NCBI GenBank assembly: GCA_025667525.1 | Contig: CM046879.1 | Location: 358,670,752-358,734,751 of the forward strand | Reading direction: 5' to 3' | Length of the DNA stretch: 64,000 bases | Origin: Glebionis coronaria | Taxonomy: Eukaryota; Streptophyta; Magnoliopsida; Asterales; Asteraceae | Part shown: positions 25,395 through 37,144 of the stretch, one piece after another | How the letters are laid out: each line of letters begins with the position of its first letter | Numbering within the stretch: position 1 is the first letter of the stretch | Translations under genes and position numbers: made by a program | The notes under the pieces: model-generated | What the model was told of the DNA's origin: nothing | Database searches by the model: none | Seen by the model: the letters and a program-made list of their open reading frames with translations, nothing else

Positions 25395-26964
25395 GAAATC
25401 CAATGAGCCCGAGACGGTTAAGCATGTTGATATTCTTGATAAAGAGGTGAATCACGTTGATATTCTTGATGAAGTGTGTAATGAATACTTTCATGAAGCT
25501 TGTAAGAGTGGTGAATATGATCTTCCTTATGTTGAGACCATAGCCTCCATTACTTCCTCATTGAGTATTCATGAACCCCAACAATTTCATTTTTGAGATT
25601 TGAGTCATATTTTCAACACAAATGAGGAAGCAAATGAGGATTCTAGTTATGATGAACCACCTCTTTTTGATACACCAATTTATGATGAATATAGTGATGA
25701 TGAGTTCTCCATTTTTGAGCCTCCATTATCTGATGATCATACTACCTTGAGTTTTGAGGAGATACCTTTTGAAACACCAAGCCTTGACCTACCAATCTAT
25801 GATGACTATCATGATGAGGAGGGTTCTATCATTGATGAGAGTGATAAGGTTTTTGAGATTGAAAGATTGCTTAGTGAGGATGAATTGATTGATAAACAAA
25901 TTGAAGATTATCTTAAGAGAGATGATATTGAGATTGATATCTCTAGTTCAAATTGGGAAGAGGATGTTCTAGAGATTGAAATATTGCTTAGTGAGGATGA
26001 ATTGATAGATAAACAAATTGAAGATTATCTTAAGAGAGATGATATTGAGATTGATAACTCTAGTTCAAATTGGGAAGAGGATGTTCTAAAGATTGAAAGA
26101 ATGCTTCGTGAAGATGAGTTGATTAATGAGGAGATTGAAGCTTATCTTAAGAGGGATGATATTGTGGTTGATACATTTTCTTCTAATTGGGATGAGGATA
26201 TTCGTGAAATAGAAAGATTGCTTTATGGAGATTCCATTCCCACTCAACCTTCTCATGAACCTTCACTTATTACTCCTTCTTACACACCTTGTGAAACACC
26301 TCAAATCCAAAATGCTTCACTTATTTCACCACCTTTCTTACAAACCAATTCAAACTATCTCTTTGAGCCTTCACTTGATGAACCAATATTTGAGAAGTTT
26401 CAAGATGATACTGACTTGTATCATTTGGATGTTGAAATGGAGAGATTCTTTATGTCACCATATGAGGATGTTTTTGATGAGGAGTTTTCTAAGAACAAGG
26501 AAGAAATGATGGTTTCCTCTACAAGTGTGATGACCCTTATTACTCCATACCCTTTCTCTCATGATGTGAAGTATCAAAGAGAATCTTCAAAGGCTCCCAT
26601 CACTTGTTATTTTCCCATGAAGCAAAAGATTTTTGATCCTGGTATAGAGAATGTTGAGCCAACTCACTATCCGCTTGATACATTAAAAGGAAAACTTATG
26701 GGAAACTTTAAAGTATCACCTTATCATCTTATGGGACACTTAAGGGAAATAATCATAAACAAAGAAACCTCACCCACCTCACCATTGATTAAGAAGTCCA
26801 CTTTTGGGATGTGTTATTCTTGGGAGGGCAATTATGTATTTGATCCTGGTGGATATTTATGGGGTTTTGTGTACTTAAGAACTTGTTTTACCTTATCATG
26901 GAGAGTTTTTCCTAAGAGGGTAAATCTTTTACTCTCCATGATGGTTTCCCCAAGGACAACCTAA
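25366..26964 (+). pseudogene. Acidic repeat ORF following protease in element 1
   Basis: It overlaps the end of the protease frame by about 29 bases in the +1 frame and runs about 530 codons, with one TGA at 25594-25596. Where pol should be, it encodes an Asp/Glu-rich protein: a short VDILDKEV/VDILDEV duplication, a stretch rich in PxFDxPIYDEY-like motifs, three 39-residue repeats (25855-26205) built on EIERLLSEDELID...YLKRDD, a Ser/Thr/Pro-rich section, and a less biased C terminus with aromatic and Gly residues (about 26590-26960). I see no RT, RNase H, integrase or membrane anchor I would trust. I do not recognise the family. It might be an Athila-specific accessory or env-position ORF; the function is unknown. 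Confidence 0.6.
25855..26205 (+). repeat. Three 117-bp coding repeats in the acidic ORF
   Basis: Three in-frame units of 39 codons with a partial fourth. Units one and two are nearly identical; unit three has diverged. Each unit has a charged helix-like stretch ending in LKRDDI, followed by SSSNWEEDV. Spacing is a whole number of codons, so duplication kept the frame. Confidence 0.9.
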
Positions 26965-28951
26965 TTCGGGGCCGAGTCGAGCTAGCGACTTAGGGTTAAA
27001 AAAAACTCAAGCATTGAATAACTAGGTTAGAAAACATAGAGTAGATTTTCAATAGGTTAGGTTTAATTAAAAGGATGTTATGATAGAGTTGAAGTGGAGG
27101 GGTGGCCTTTCTTCGTCTTTTCGTGTTTGCTTCAAGGGTTGCTCTCTCTCATTTCATTCTTGGAGCTTATGGAGGAGGCTCGTGTATCTTGTTCACTTCG
27201 ATTAGTTTTTGCTATCGTGATATTCAACATTGTGCTTAAAATGAATACCCTTTAGTTGTCTTTTCCTTAACTTGGGTTAAGCAAAGTAATCAATTTCTTA
27301 AGTGTAGGGGAGTTCACTCCAATACTCTTACACATTGAGGATAATGTTTATCTTAAGTGTAGCGGAGACTTCTATCGAAGTGACCTTACCTAGACCTTGT
27401 CATTGTCTTTCATGATAACTTGGAAAATTAATTTTTCAAACATTTTTCAAATTTTTGATCTACTTTGGCCACCAAAAATATCCATTCATAATTTTTGCAT
27501 TAATCATTTTTCATTAGCATAACACATTTGCATTGTATATATTTGTTCTTTTATTTTTCATCAAAAATATAAAAAGGAAAAAAATATAATAATGACATGG
27601 TTTAACAAGTTTAGACTTCTTTGACATATTAGGCCCACCATGGATATTTTGACTCAACCCGAGTTTGCTTATCCAATCATTCTCTAGCTACTATCCTTAA
27701 TCATGTAGTCCTTCATTGGTCTATTAAGCTAAGCATCCACCAATTTCATTATTTGAGATTTTAAATTTGTGGAGAATGGGAAATGATAGAGTTGAAGCAA
27801 GTATAAAAGGGCTAGATAAACTTCATGATAATTACTTGTGGTTAAAACCTTCTCTTCTTAACCTCTATATTTCTTCGCATGTATATATGTTAATAAATAA
27901 TCAAGAACGGTTTTAATTGGTTTGTAATCTCTTATGCATTTTTGCCTAATCATTCATGGTTGATATAAGTACGTCTTAAGATTCTAAGTTAGAACGTTTT
28001 ATGTGTACTAGACTTATGTCATGCTCAATATTTAGCGGGTGTTTTTCCTTTTATTCTTTTCAAATTTCTTAGTGAGGAATAAAGAAAAATTAAAGCGGCT
28101 TATGAAAAAATATGAGTGGCTAGGAAAAAAAATAAAAAAATAAAAGAAAAAAAAATATATACAAGTCTCCCAAGAGGGGCAGTGTGGTGTTAATTATAGT
28201 GACTATTGAGTTCCAATATTACCTTGACGGGTTGCGGGGATTCAATAGATTGCTCCAATCCAATATTACCTTGACGGGTTGCGGGGTTGAAGATCCAAAG
28301 TATCAAAAAGATGGCGGATGTAAATTATTGCGTGAGTTTTATTTTTCTTTCCTTAGCGAGTATGTAGCTACTTATGAAAGCATGACATGAGGATTTTACA
28401 CATAAGGCGAATGACTTATTACTCTTGAAACGGAATTATATTAATTGTGAGCGGTTTTTCAAGTAATGGATGAGAGGATTACTTAGGATTAAAACCGTGC
28501 TTCCTTATTTTGAGATTTTACATTTCTTTTACTTCACGCTTTAAATAATGACAAATTTGCTCACAAGCAATTTGCTCAAATAATAACCGGTTCCACATTT
28601 AATTGTCATGAATAAGTTGATGCACTTTTTACTTGTGAATACAATGATCCCATTTTTAAGCTTAGTATGGGGAAAGTGAAACTTGAGGGTGATAAATGTC
28701 CATGGTACCCAAGCCCTAATTTAAGTCATTGATTTCTTTATGAGTTATTTCCATCAAACCATTTCATGAAAAATATAAAATATATATAAATAAGTTTGCT
28801 TTCTTTGCATTGCTTTGTAAATATTCAAAATCATTCATCATGTAGTATAGTTTAGTTTATTAAATCATAAAATGGCCAAGGTTGGTTAAATATGAGAAAA
28901 GTGCATTCTAGAGCTTTGAAATGCTGCATTGCATGAGGTCATGGCAATGGT
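26965..28951 (+). other. Conserved non-coding 3' module of element 1
   Basis: About 2 kb without a credible gene. It holds GCCGAGTCGAGCTAGCGACT near 26970, repeated polypurine-like AAGTGTAGGGG motifs (about 27089, 27299, 27355), a 47-bp tandem duplication at 28213-28290, and poly-A/AT tracts around 28120-28160. Most of it is repeated with high similarity at 58295-60250 in the second element. The role is unknown; RNA packaging, transcript 3' processing or extra priming sites are possibilities. Confidence 0.8.
28213..28290 (+). repeat. 47-bp tandem duplication in the 3' module
   Basis: CCAATATTACCTTGACGGGT begins at 28213 and again at 28260. The pair is kept, with the same spacing, at about 59512 and 59559 in the other element. 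Confidence 0.9.
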
Positions 28952-28965
28952 CAAGTGGAGGGGAG
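28952..28965 (+). promoter_or_regulatory. Polypurine tract of element 1
   Basis: AAGTGGAGGGGAG directly precedes the 3' LTR start at 28967, the expected site of plus-strand priming. Confidence 0.85.
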
Positions 28966-28966
28966 T

Positions 28967-31820
28967 TGATAAGTGTGAAAACACTCATCAATAATGATCC
29001 AAAAACCACTCAAAACACTGTTAAATACATAATATTTAACTTTAAAATATCAGAATTACGCGTGTATTTGCGTTTCATGTGTTTTCAGGTAAGAAGATAC
29101 AGTTTTTGAGCAAAGACACGTTTTCAAATGATTTTATGATAAAAGACGAAGAAAAGGACAAAATATGCTTTCAAGGACCATACTTGCCATCATTTACCAA
29201 GAGCCAGGGCTTAAGTTGGAATTTTGACAAAGATGAAGGATTAAAAAGAGATTACTTAAAAGCTTTTATATACATTTGGAAAGAAATGAAAAAGAAAGGA
29301 CTAAAGGAGAAATAAATGGAAAAAGTTGATTTACTTGGTCAGATTGACCAACTCATGGTCAAACACACAAACACATACACGTCTTCTTCTCCAACGTGAA
29401 GTGAGAGACAGACGGTTTATTTCTTCTTTCCACATCAAAACCTGCAAACAAAAATCAAGGATGATCCACGAAGATTCAATTGAAGACTAAAACTACAAAA
29501 GTGCTCATCTCAATCTCCTCTACAAGAAGATATATATTAATTAGATCAAGAGTCGAAGATAAAGAAACGCCCAAATGGAATGAAGAATGAAGAACGATTT
29601 AATCATCGTATTAAACACGTGTCCACTCCTTATTGGATCGAACACGTCACATCTCCTCCTCTTGACGGCTATAAAAAGAAGACGAAGGCCCTCATTTCTA
29701 GCGGCTAGACTAGGTGTAGTTTACACATAGTTGTAGGTAGGAGTAGTAATCTTTTCAGTTAAGTCAGTTAGTTGTTACTTTCAGTTCAAAGTTAGTTAGA
29801 TTCTTGTTAAACTTGTAACCACTTTTCTCCATTAATGGAATACTTCTATTTTCTTTAAAGCTTTGTTGTCATAATTTTCTTTCTTATAATCTGCTTTACT
29901 AATAAGCTTCTTGTTCATAAGCTTTCGGATGAGTTGATGTTTGTTTCAAAATTCCATTTTGATTTCAGCAATTAAGAGCAATAAGCTTAGAAGCTCGGCA
30001 TAGCTTATGAGACTTTCACACAGACTTTTTGATATGTTTCTATTCAGATTTTAGGACTGAATATTTTGAGTTTCCGTTTGGTCATAAGCTTGTCTCACAT
30101 TCGTCGAAACTGATATACGGTTTGATAAGCTCAAATGAGCTTATGAGAGGATCTTGATTAGTCTTGCAATATTATAGTAATCTGTTTAGAGTAAATTTTG
30201 TAGTGTTTCAATTGCAGTTATCACAGATAATTGAATATATTCAAATTCAGTTTTTAGTTCAAAAAAAATATTTTTGTTATACTAATCCAGTATGCAGGTT
30301 CAAGTATTTTGGATGAAGCTGTTGATTAGTGGATGATAGCGGACAGGTTTGGATAGCAATTCGAGTTCAGCAGTAGTTTCTTCGATAAGAGTGTAGATCA
30401 GAAGAGAAGGCGTTGTTTGTTTTAAGCGAGCTCAGCGCTCCGCTTCACATCAAAGGACTAGGCCTGGATGAAAATGGTTAAGCACCATTTTTATTCTGAA
30501 AATCTTAGTGTAATATGGTAGTTGTTATTCGTAGTGTACTTGTAGTTTAACCTTGCTTGAATTACTTCTCTGAATTACTTGTTGATCTGTTTGCACCTTG
30601 AGCTTTTAGTTTTCCATTTATACTTGATTGATTTGTAGACATGAGCTAGTAGTTTTAGATCTCTTGTAGGCCTATTAGGTTTGGAGCTTATGAGCACTGT
30701 CTTATAACTGGATAAAAAGCTTTGAATAAGTTGTCGATTAGGAGTAGTATTAAGGAGATTCTACATATAATCAGCAAGTGTAGTATCTGATTTTAGTCCT
30801 CAACTAGTGTTTGGCACTAGTGTTTTAATCTTGATCTTGAATTGTTAGGTTCGTGGTTAAGTCGTGTTGTTAGTTTTATTTGGTAGAAATAGAACATGAT
30901 TAATTAGCCGACTGTAAATCAGATTTGAACATTTGTATAAGTAAAAAACTATAGGGCATTCTGAGTTTTTATCATAACATGTACTAGCAAGAATGGCAGA
31001 TCAAAAGCGTAGGATTTAGGGCCTTTCAATTAGCGAAGTCGTTGAAGATCTCTTTAAACGTAGCTAGGCTCAATAAGTTTCGGGTTTATGATATATAATA
31101 ATAAACGATTAAGTAAAGACTAAATGGTAAATTGGTAAGGAGTAGAATGCTTCCTTATATAAGTTCTCTGTTTGTTTTTGCACTAGTTTAGTCAGCATAC
31201 AAGTTAGGACCCTGAATTTGTATAGTTTCTTTTCGCCCACAGTCCTTCCTGTTAATCAATTTGTAGCTCATTAGCTTTAGATTTTGGGGTAATACTAGTT
31301 CAGTCCTTGATTCTCTATATTGTTATTACAAGTACAGTCCTTGTTAGATACCCAGATATCCTTTTTGGTTAAGATTAGTTGCAAGCTAAGTCCAATTCGT
31401 TAGTTTTAGATAAACAGTGACTCGTTAAGTTGGTTACAAAATAAGTCCCTGTTTGTTAGTCAGATTTGTTGGTAACTTTTTGTTGGGCTTTACATTGTAT
31501 TTGGGTTAATTAGACTTTAGCAGTTTAATTTTCATTAGTAGAATTTAATTTGTAGTTTTATAAAATTTGTATTTTTCATTAGTAGTCATTTCAATATTTT
31601 TGTGCATTTAATTTTTTTTACTTGCAATATGTTTTACGTGCAACGTGTTTTAGAGTAATACATATACGTATATAGATATTTTAACATTTTTGCTTGTTAA
31701 TTGTGAATTAGACATAGATTACCAAACAAGGTTTTTAACCAAAGACAATCAATTCAAGCTTAAAATTGTTATATCAATTCGGATTGAATCGAGAAAAACG
31801 AACTAAAAAACGACATATTA
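28967..31820 (+). repeat. 3' LTR of Athila-type element 1
   Basis: 2854 bp, very similar to 19837-22706 throughout, including the terminal hairpin, G-box, TATA box (about 29669) and polyadenylation region. High LTR similarity means a fairly recent insertion compared with its C/D host. Confidence 0.92.
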
Positions 31821-34160
31821 ATTATGCGTAAAAGACTTAAGTGGTCGTGTCTTACTGACAGCTAGAAAATTTTAGCGACCATTGGTAACAACGCACATGC
31901 TTGTAAGAATAAATAATTGTACAGATTTTCCTGATGGAAAATCAAGCTGAATGTATTCAGGAGCCTGATCATTATTGTACATAATTATGAATCGTAGCAT
32001 GGTGTGCTGTTCATAGTCCATAATTAGGATAAAATTCATCTCGTGTCTGTCCGAGGAAATGCGTTAGCAACTTGGATCTCATCATTAAGCTGAAGGAAAA
32101 CCTTCGTATACGTCGGAATACGAAAGGCGTCCTTCATGGTCATGACTCAATGATTTATGGTTACAAGAATGAAAGTGACATCGGCAACGTGACAGTTCTC
32201 ACTGATGCGCCGGTAATGGTATTGAAATTCTTGTGGCCTGATTAATACATGGCACAACCAAATGGATATACCCTTGGAGGGTACCCTGAATTTCTTAGAA
32301 GTGTTCCATAGTTGGACGTGAGTCATGTGTCTTGACTCGTTTCTTGGAACTATAAGCGTGACATATGTCTTGACTGGTGTCTTGACATGTGTCTTCAGAA
32401 AGTATACATGAGACATGTGTCTTGACTGCTGTCTTAACATGTGTCTTCAGAAGGTATACGTGAGACATGTGTCTTGACTGATGTCTTGACATGTGTCTCG
32501 AGACGTAATTCCATAGAACTACAATATTAGGTTATTATGCCAGAATTGGCGGATCGGTTGGACTACTGATCCTTTGTATGTCTGATAACGTCCGTTACCG
32601 GAGCCTCGGTTGCGATTCCTAGGATAGTTCTGTCATAGTAGTGGTTACTATCGTCCTGTTTGTCAGTTCCATGACGGTCATTCTCATGACCGTGATTCAT
32701 GTAACTATTCAGCTGAGTGGCCGGCTGGTACCGGTTTGCACTCATATGGCTGAAATGACAGCCGAATGATGTGTGACATGTAACTAAGAATTAGGGACAA
32801 TGATTGATGGAAATCGTCTGATGGTGAAGCATCTTCTCGTCCAACTGCTTTGCTCCGACGCCTTTGTCTTTGTCTAGTAGGATCTCCAGGTTGTGAACAA
32901 CATCTGCATCTCATAGCGTCTCCGGACGTCAGCAGCATCAACCTTTAGTAACATCTCCAAGTTATGAGCGGCATCAGCAACCTTGTAGAATATTAGCAAT
33001 AGAAAATACGCCTGAGGTGAATCCGAATCGACTAGCGAATACTCGTGAAGTATTGCAAGTGGAATATACATGGATTTAAGGTACGTGTAATACACATGAA
33101 ATACGGTACGCGGAGTACACGTGGAATGCACATGAAATGATCAGTATGGGGTCGATCATTTGTCATGATTTATGGAAAGTATATCGGTTAACGGATAGGA
33201 AAACCATCATGATAACCTGGCAGTATTAGCATAGACATCATTCTGGTTGTAACGGAAACGTTAAAGTGTGGTTACACAAAATTCAACGATGATTTGCCTG
33301 ACAGCATGATCAATGAAAACCAACCATGACTACAATGAAAGCAGGATTCAATGAAGTCTAACAATGTCTTGCAGGACAGCGTAAATAACAAAAGAGGTGT
33401 AAGACATAATCAACATGAAGACGGAATTATCAAGAAGAAACATGAGACCATCTATCATGAAGAAGTGTATAACATAATCAGCATGAAACTGAAGTTAACC
33501 ATGACAGTATGAAAACATACTTGACATAAAAACATAGTAACTTATGAGGGGACATGAAAAAAATTTATGCGAATTTAAATCATGAGAAAAATTTTATGCA
33601 TGAAAAACAGTGCATGAATGCGTAATGTAGTTTATAAAAACCTTATATGTGCGAGGGGACGCCTATGGGTCGGTCCCAAAACAAATGACATGGCGAGGGG
33701 ACGCCTATGGGTCGGTCCCAAAGTTAAAAGTTTCGATAAAAGCACATGCGACTAAATAGGGCCAGTCCTGTACCAACCATTACTTAGTCATAATCCCTGC
33801 AACAATGATACATGAAACATAAATGAATGAAACTCGTTTGTCAAAACTTATCAGAAAAAATTTTATGTGACTAATTATGAACTACTGGGGTTCAGTCCAC
33901 ATCGCCACAGTTCACGAGGAACATTATGCATGAAACAATGACAAATAACTAAATATGAATGACGGTTGTCCATCCATATTAGTAAAACAATATCGATGAA
34001 AACATCAAGGTTAAAACCTCAAGGTGCTGAAAACATCATGGTTAAAACAACAATGCGCTGAAAACGTCAATACGTAGAATGACAACGTTAGCTTAGGAAG
34101 CTCCTGGTGACTACCCACTAGTCATAGGTCGAGTTTTAGAGCCTACAGGTCGAAGCCTTG
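31821..34160 (-). pseudogene. Gag-side remnant and leader of chromovirus C/D
   Basis: The internal region of C/D resumes here. Aligned on A/B, the Gln/Asn-rich gag linker corresponds to about 32560-32720 and the gag domain edge to about 32810-32960. Between these lies a non-matching gap at the place of A/B intron 1. Frames are broken everywhere. The segment 32327-32505 has been overrun by a 52-bp minisatellite. From about 33540 the leader follows, with two GCGAGGGGACGCC...GGTCGGTCCC blocks at 33651 and 33692. Confidence 0.65.
32327..32505. repeat. 52-bp minisatellite, about three copies
   Basis: The unit combines ACATGTGTCTTGACTG and ACATGTGTCTTCAGAAGG halves. It lies inside the decayed gag of C/D and is absent from A/B, so it arose after insertion or in this lineage. 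Confidence 0.75.
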
Positions 34161-34172
34161 GCTCTGATACCA
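34161..34172 (-). promoter_or_regulatory. Primer binding site of C/D (initiator Met tRNA type)
   Basis: TGGTATCAGAGC on the minus strand, four bases from LTR_D at 34177, exactly as in A/B. Confidence 0.92.
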
Positions 34173-34176
34173 TAAT

Positions 34177-37144
34177 TGTAACACCCCATTTTGATAACGG
34201 AATGTCACACGTAATTATGGCGTGTCATCAAAGCATACAAGGATAAATGTATAAAACATTACATTACCATAGGGATAACCGGAATCAAACATCAGTTCCC
34301 AAACATAAGCCCAAAACATAATAAAGCAAAAGAAATGAATGAAAAACTAAACAAGCATAAGTATATGAAGGCAAAAAGGAAAAGAAGTCTCTAGCAGCTT
34401 CCATCCTATGCACGTCCTCCAAATGCTCGAGTCCTTCCTAGGGTACCTGCCGTTTTAGGACATGGAAAGGAAAGTAACGGCTGAGCAAAACGCTCAGTGC
34501 ACAGATATAGACATAGTATGAATGACTAAGCATAACAAAGACTTTAAAGCAACGGAAATGTATAAGTCCTGGAAAACCTTGAACATGTTCATAAAACTGG
34601 TTTTATAGTTTGAAAAGCATTATGTTTATCTTATGAAAACTGTTTAACATATTTTACCATTAGCCAATATAGGTCATGAAAATCCACCGTGCATGAATAC
34701 TTGGAGGGGTGACCTCATCATGCAAATTAGAGGGGCTGCCTCTAATTTAATATACTAGTTTTTGGGTAGGAGGGATCAGCTCCTTGTGAAGGATGCAAGG
34801 CACACACCACATTCACCATGAAATCCTGACTGAAAACATGTAACTAGGATGCACCCATACGCCCCACATGATAAATATAATATAAATGGCCAAAAGCTGA
34901 AGGGACGCCACGAGCAATCACTCCGCCGTGGTGAAGTCATAACATCAGTGCCTCTAATGTTATGGTTATGGTACCTCCATAACTAGGTGAAACTGGTCAT
35001 GCATGTATACCGCTATAGGTAATCTTAATTAAACATAAGCAATCAAACACGTAACTTATACTACGAGAAAACAGTTGGCTGCATACGGGGAATCCTAATA
35101 AGAAAAGAATGTCCATACTGAAAGGACGGGAATCCGTACCTTATGTCCAGTGAACGAAGAAGATGAACTGAGAGGAATCCTACTTCCGTATCACTAGTGC
35201 TACATAAATACATACATGAATAAGTATCTGCTTACTAAATACGTAGCTGGTTTTATGTCATGTCTTAGCTTATTTTATATGTTTTTACCATGTTTTACTG
35301 TTTTTAAGCCTTACACTGTGTTTATCTGATATTCTGTTTAATCTGATTAAGTATTTCTGGTATTTCATGTGTTATAATACTTACTGTGTAATAATAAGTA
35401 ACCTTCCAAAAATAGCAGGTTTCCTAAAATAGAAAGTTTCCAAAAATAGAAAGTTTCCAAAAGTAGAAAGTTACCAAAAATAGAAAGTTTCCAAAAATAG
35501 AAAGTTTCCAAAACTAGATTTACTTCTTAAAATAGAAAATTTTCTAAAAATATAAAGTTTCCATAAATAGATTAGCTGCCTTAATTAAATAAGTTTCCAT
35601 AAATAGATTATCTTCCTTAATTAAATAGGTTTCCATAAATAGATTAGCTGCCTGAAATAAATAAGTTTCTAAAAATAGAAGGTTTCTATAAATAGATTAG
35701 ATGCCTTATTTAATTAAGTTTCTAAAAATAGAAAGTTTCCATAATTAGAAATAAGCTGGTTAAATAAGCTAAGTATATAAGCCTAAGTGTTTTCATGATT
35801 ATTTTTTAAGTCATATGATATAATGTATAGTTTAATAATTATTTCATGTAATTAAATTAAACTATAGGTTAAAATATTTAATTAAAGCATAACATGTTTT
35901 TAATTAAATAAAGTTAAATACTTAGGTTAAAACATGTATTATTATATATTAATAATATAACCTAAGTCATGTTAATTAATTAATTATAGTCGTGGTTTTT
36001 AAATAATTAATTAATTATAAGTCTAAAATATAAAAATACTTAGGTTAATTAATTTCATGATTATAATAATTAAAATAACCTAAGTCATGTTATTAAATTA
36101 ATCATATCATTTTATTAATTTAATTTTTAACATAAGATCATAAACATAAAAAAAACTAAACATACACCATGAACCGGATCTAGAATCAAAACCTTGAACC
36201 GGACATGAAATCGACACCGTACCCCGAACCAAATCGGGGTACCCGTGTCTTGAGGCTGTCGTGGGGCCCACACACACCAACCGAGACTATATATGGTCTT
36301 GGTGGTGGTCGGTTGGCCAAACCGAAACCCCTTTGGGTTCGGTGTAGGCCTGCGGCCAAAAAGAAACACCCCTTAAACATACTTTTGATTTTATTAAACC
36401 CCCAAATCATGTTAGATCCATGTTTATTTATTAGGTTTTTGTAAAAACATAACATGTTCTTGATTTATAAAAAGATCAAATCAAAAGAAAAGGTTTAAAA
36501 AGGATTTACCGAATTCGTGGATCAAAAGGATGAAGAACAAACACGATCAACAACTAAAATTCCAAGATCCAAGATCACAAACCACCTCCTTGTGGTGGTT
36601 GTAGGGTGGCGGCACAAAAAGAACAAGGAAGAGGGTTTTTAGGTTTTTGCTAAAAATCTTCTGTAAAAACTAAATGAGTAGTGAAAAATCCCTTTTTCCC
36701 TTTTAGTAAAATTTGATGGGATAAGCCCATCCTCCCTCCCTAATTTCGTGGTAATGGGGCCCATAAGGGGTAACCCGAATGTTTTTCCGTGTCTAAAATA
36801 TTTGTGTGTTCTCGTGTGTTCTCGTGTTCGTGTTTTACGTGTTTTAATTAGTTATCGATCGTGACTTAATATATTTATTCGTGTTCGTAATAAATATATA
36901 TACATAATTAATATTAGCCCGTGATTTAATTACGTTCATGATTTCATGGTCGCATGTCCGTGATTAATTATTGTTTAAATAATTATTGTGTGTTCGTGCG
37001 TAATAAATACTTATCGTGTTCTAACACGTACGTAATACGTAAAATCCTAACACGTAAACGTAATCGTACTATAAAAGGAAAGTTTTAATCTAGTACGTAC
37101 GATCTTAAGGGTACTATTCATGGTAAAAGCATGTGGGTTTTACA
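34177..37144 (-). repeat. LTR_D: 5' LTR of chromovirus C/D
   Basis: 2968 bp, partner of LTR_C, with the same ends. The 17-bp block is at about 35403-35545. The GC-rich patch at about 36200-36360 has a palindrome reduced by one mismatch. The base after the LTR begins the tgatg copy of the target duplication. Confidence 0.92.

Larger units (their letters stand above)
19837..31820 (+). mobile_element. Non-autonomous Athila-type element 1 (gag-protease plus acidic ORF)
   Basis: Two nearly identical LTRs (19837-22706 and 28967-31820) flank 6.26 kb. The Asp-tRNA type primer site (22709-22723), Athila-style gag and protease, and a polypurine tract (28952-28965) define a plus-strand Athila/Tat-clade element. 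RT, RNase H and integrase are absent. After protease comes a 1.6-kb acidic ORF region and then a 2-kb non-coding module shared with element 55202-63319. Flanks gctat and attat agree at three of five bases, so a target duplication is not clean. The LTR terminus as aligned is TG...TA rather than TG...CA. It must rely on polymerase from another element. Confidence 0.85.
14950..37144 (-). mobile_element. Tekay-like chromovirus C/D, split by an Athila-type insertion
   Basis: LTR_C (14950-17943) and LTR_D (34177-37144) are a pair closer to each other than to LTR_A or LTR_B. They share, for example, a GATAATGG / GATAACGG start and the same small indels. Flanks tgacg and tgatg form a five-base duplication with one mismatch. 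A primer site lies beside LTR_D and a polypurine tract beside LTR_C, so the element is on the minus strand. Its internal region (17944-19836 plus 31821-34160) is heavily decayed and interrupted by the 12-kb element at 19837-31820. Confidence 0.88.

Noticed and set aside
25366..26964. Reading the acidic ORF as an envelope protein
   Set aside because: It lacks a signal peptide and a convincing membrane segment and is strongly acidic; the position after protease is not enough.
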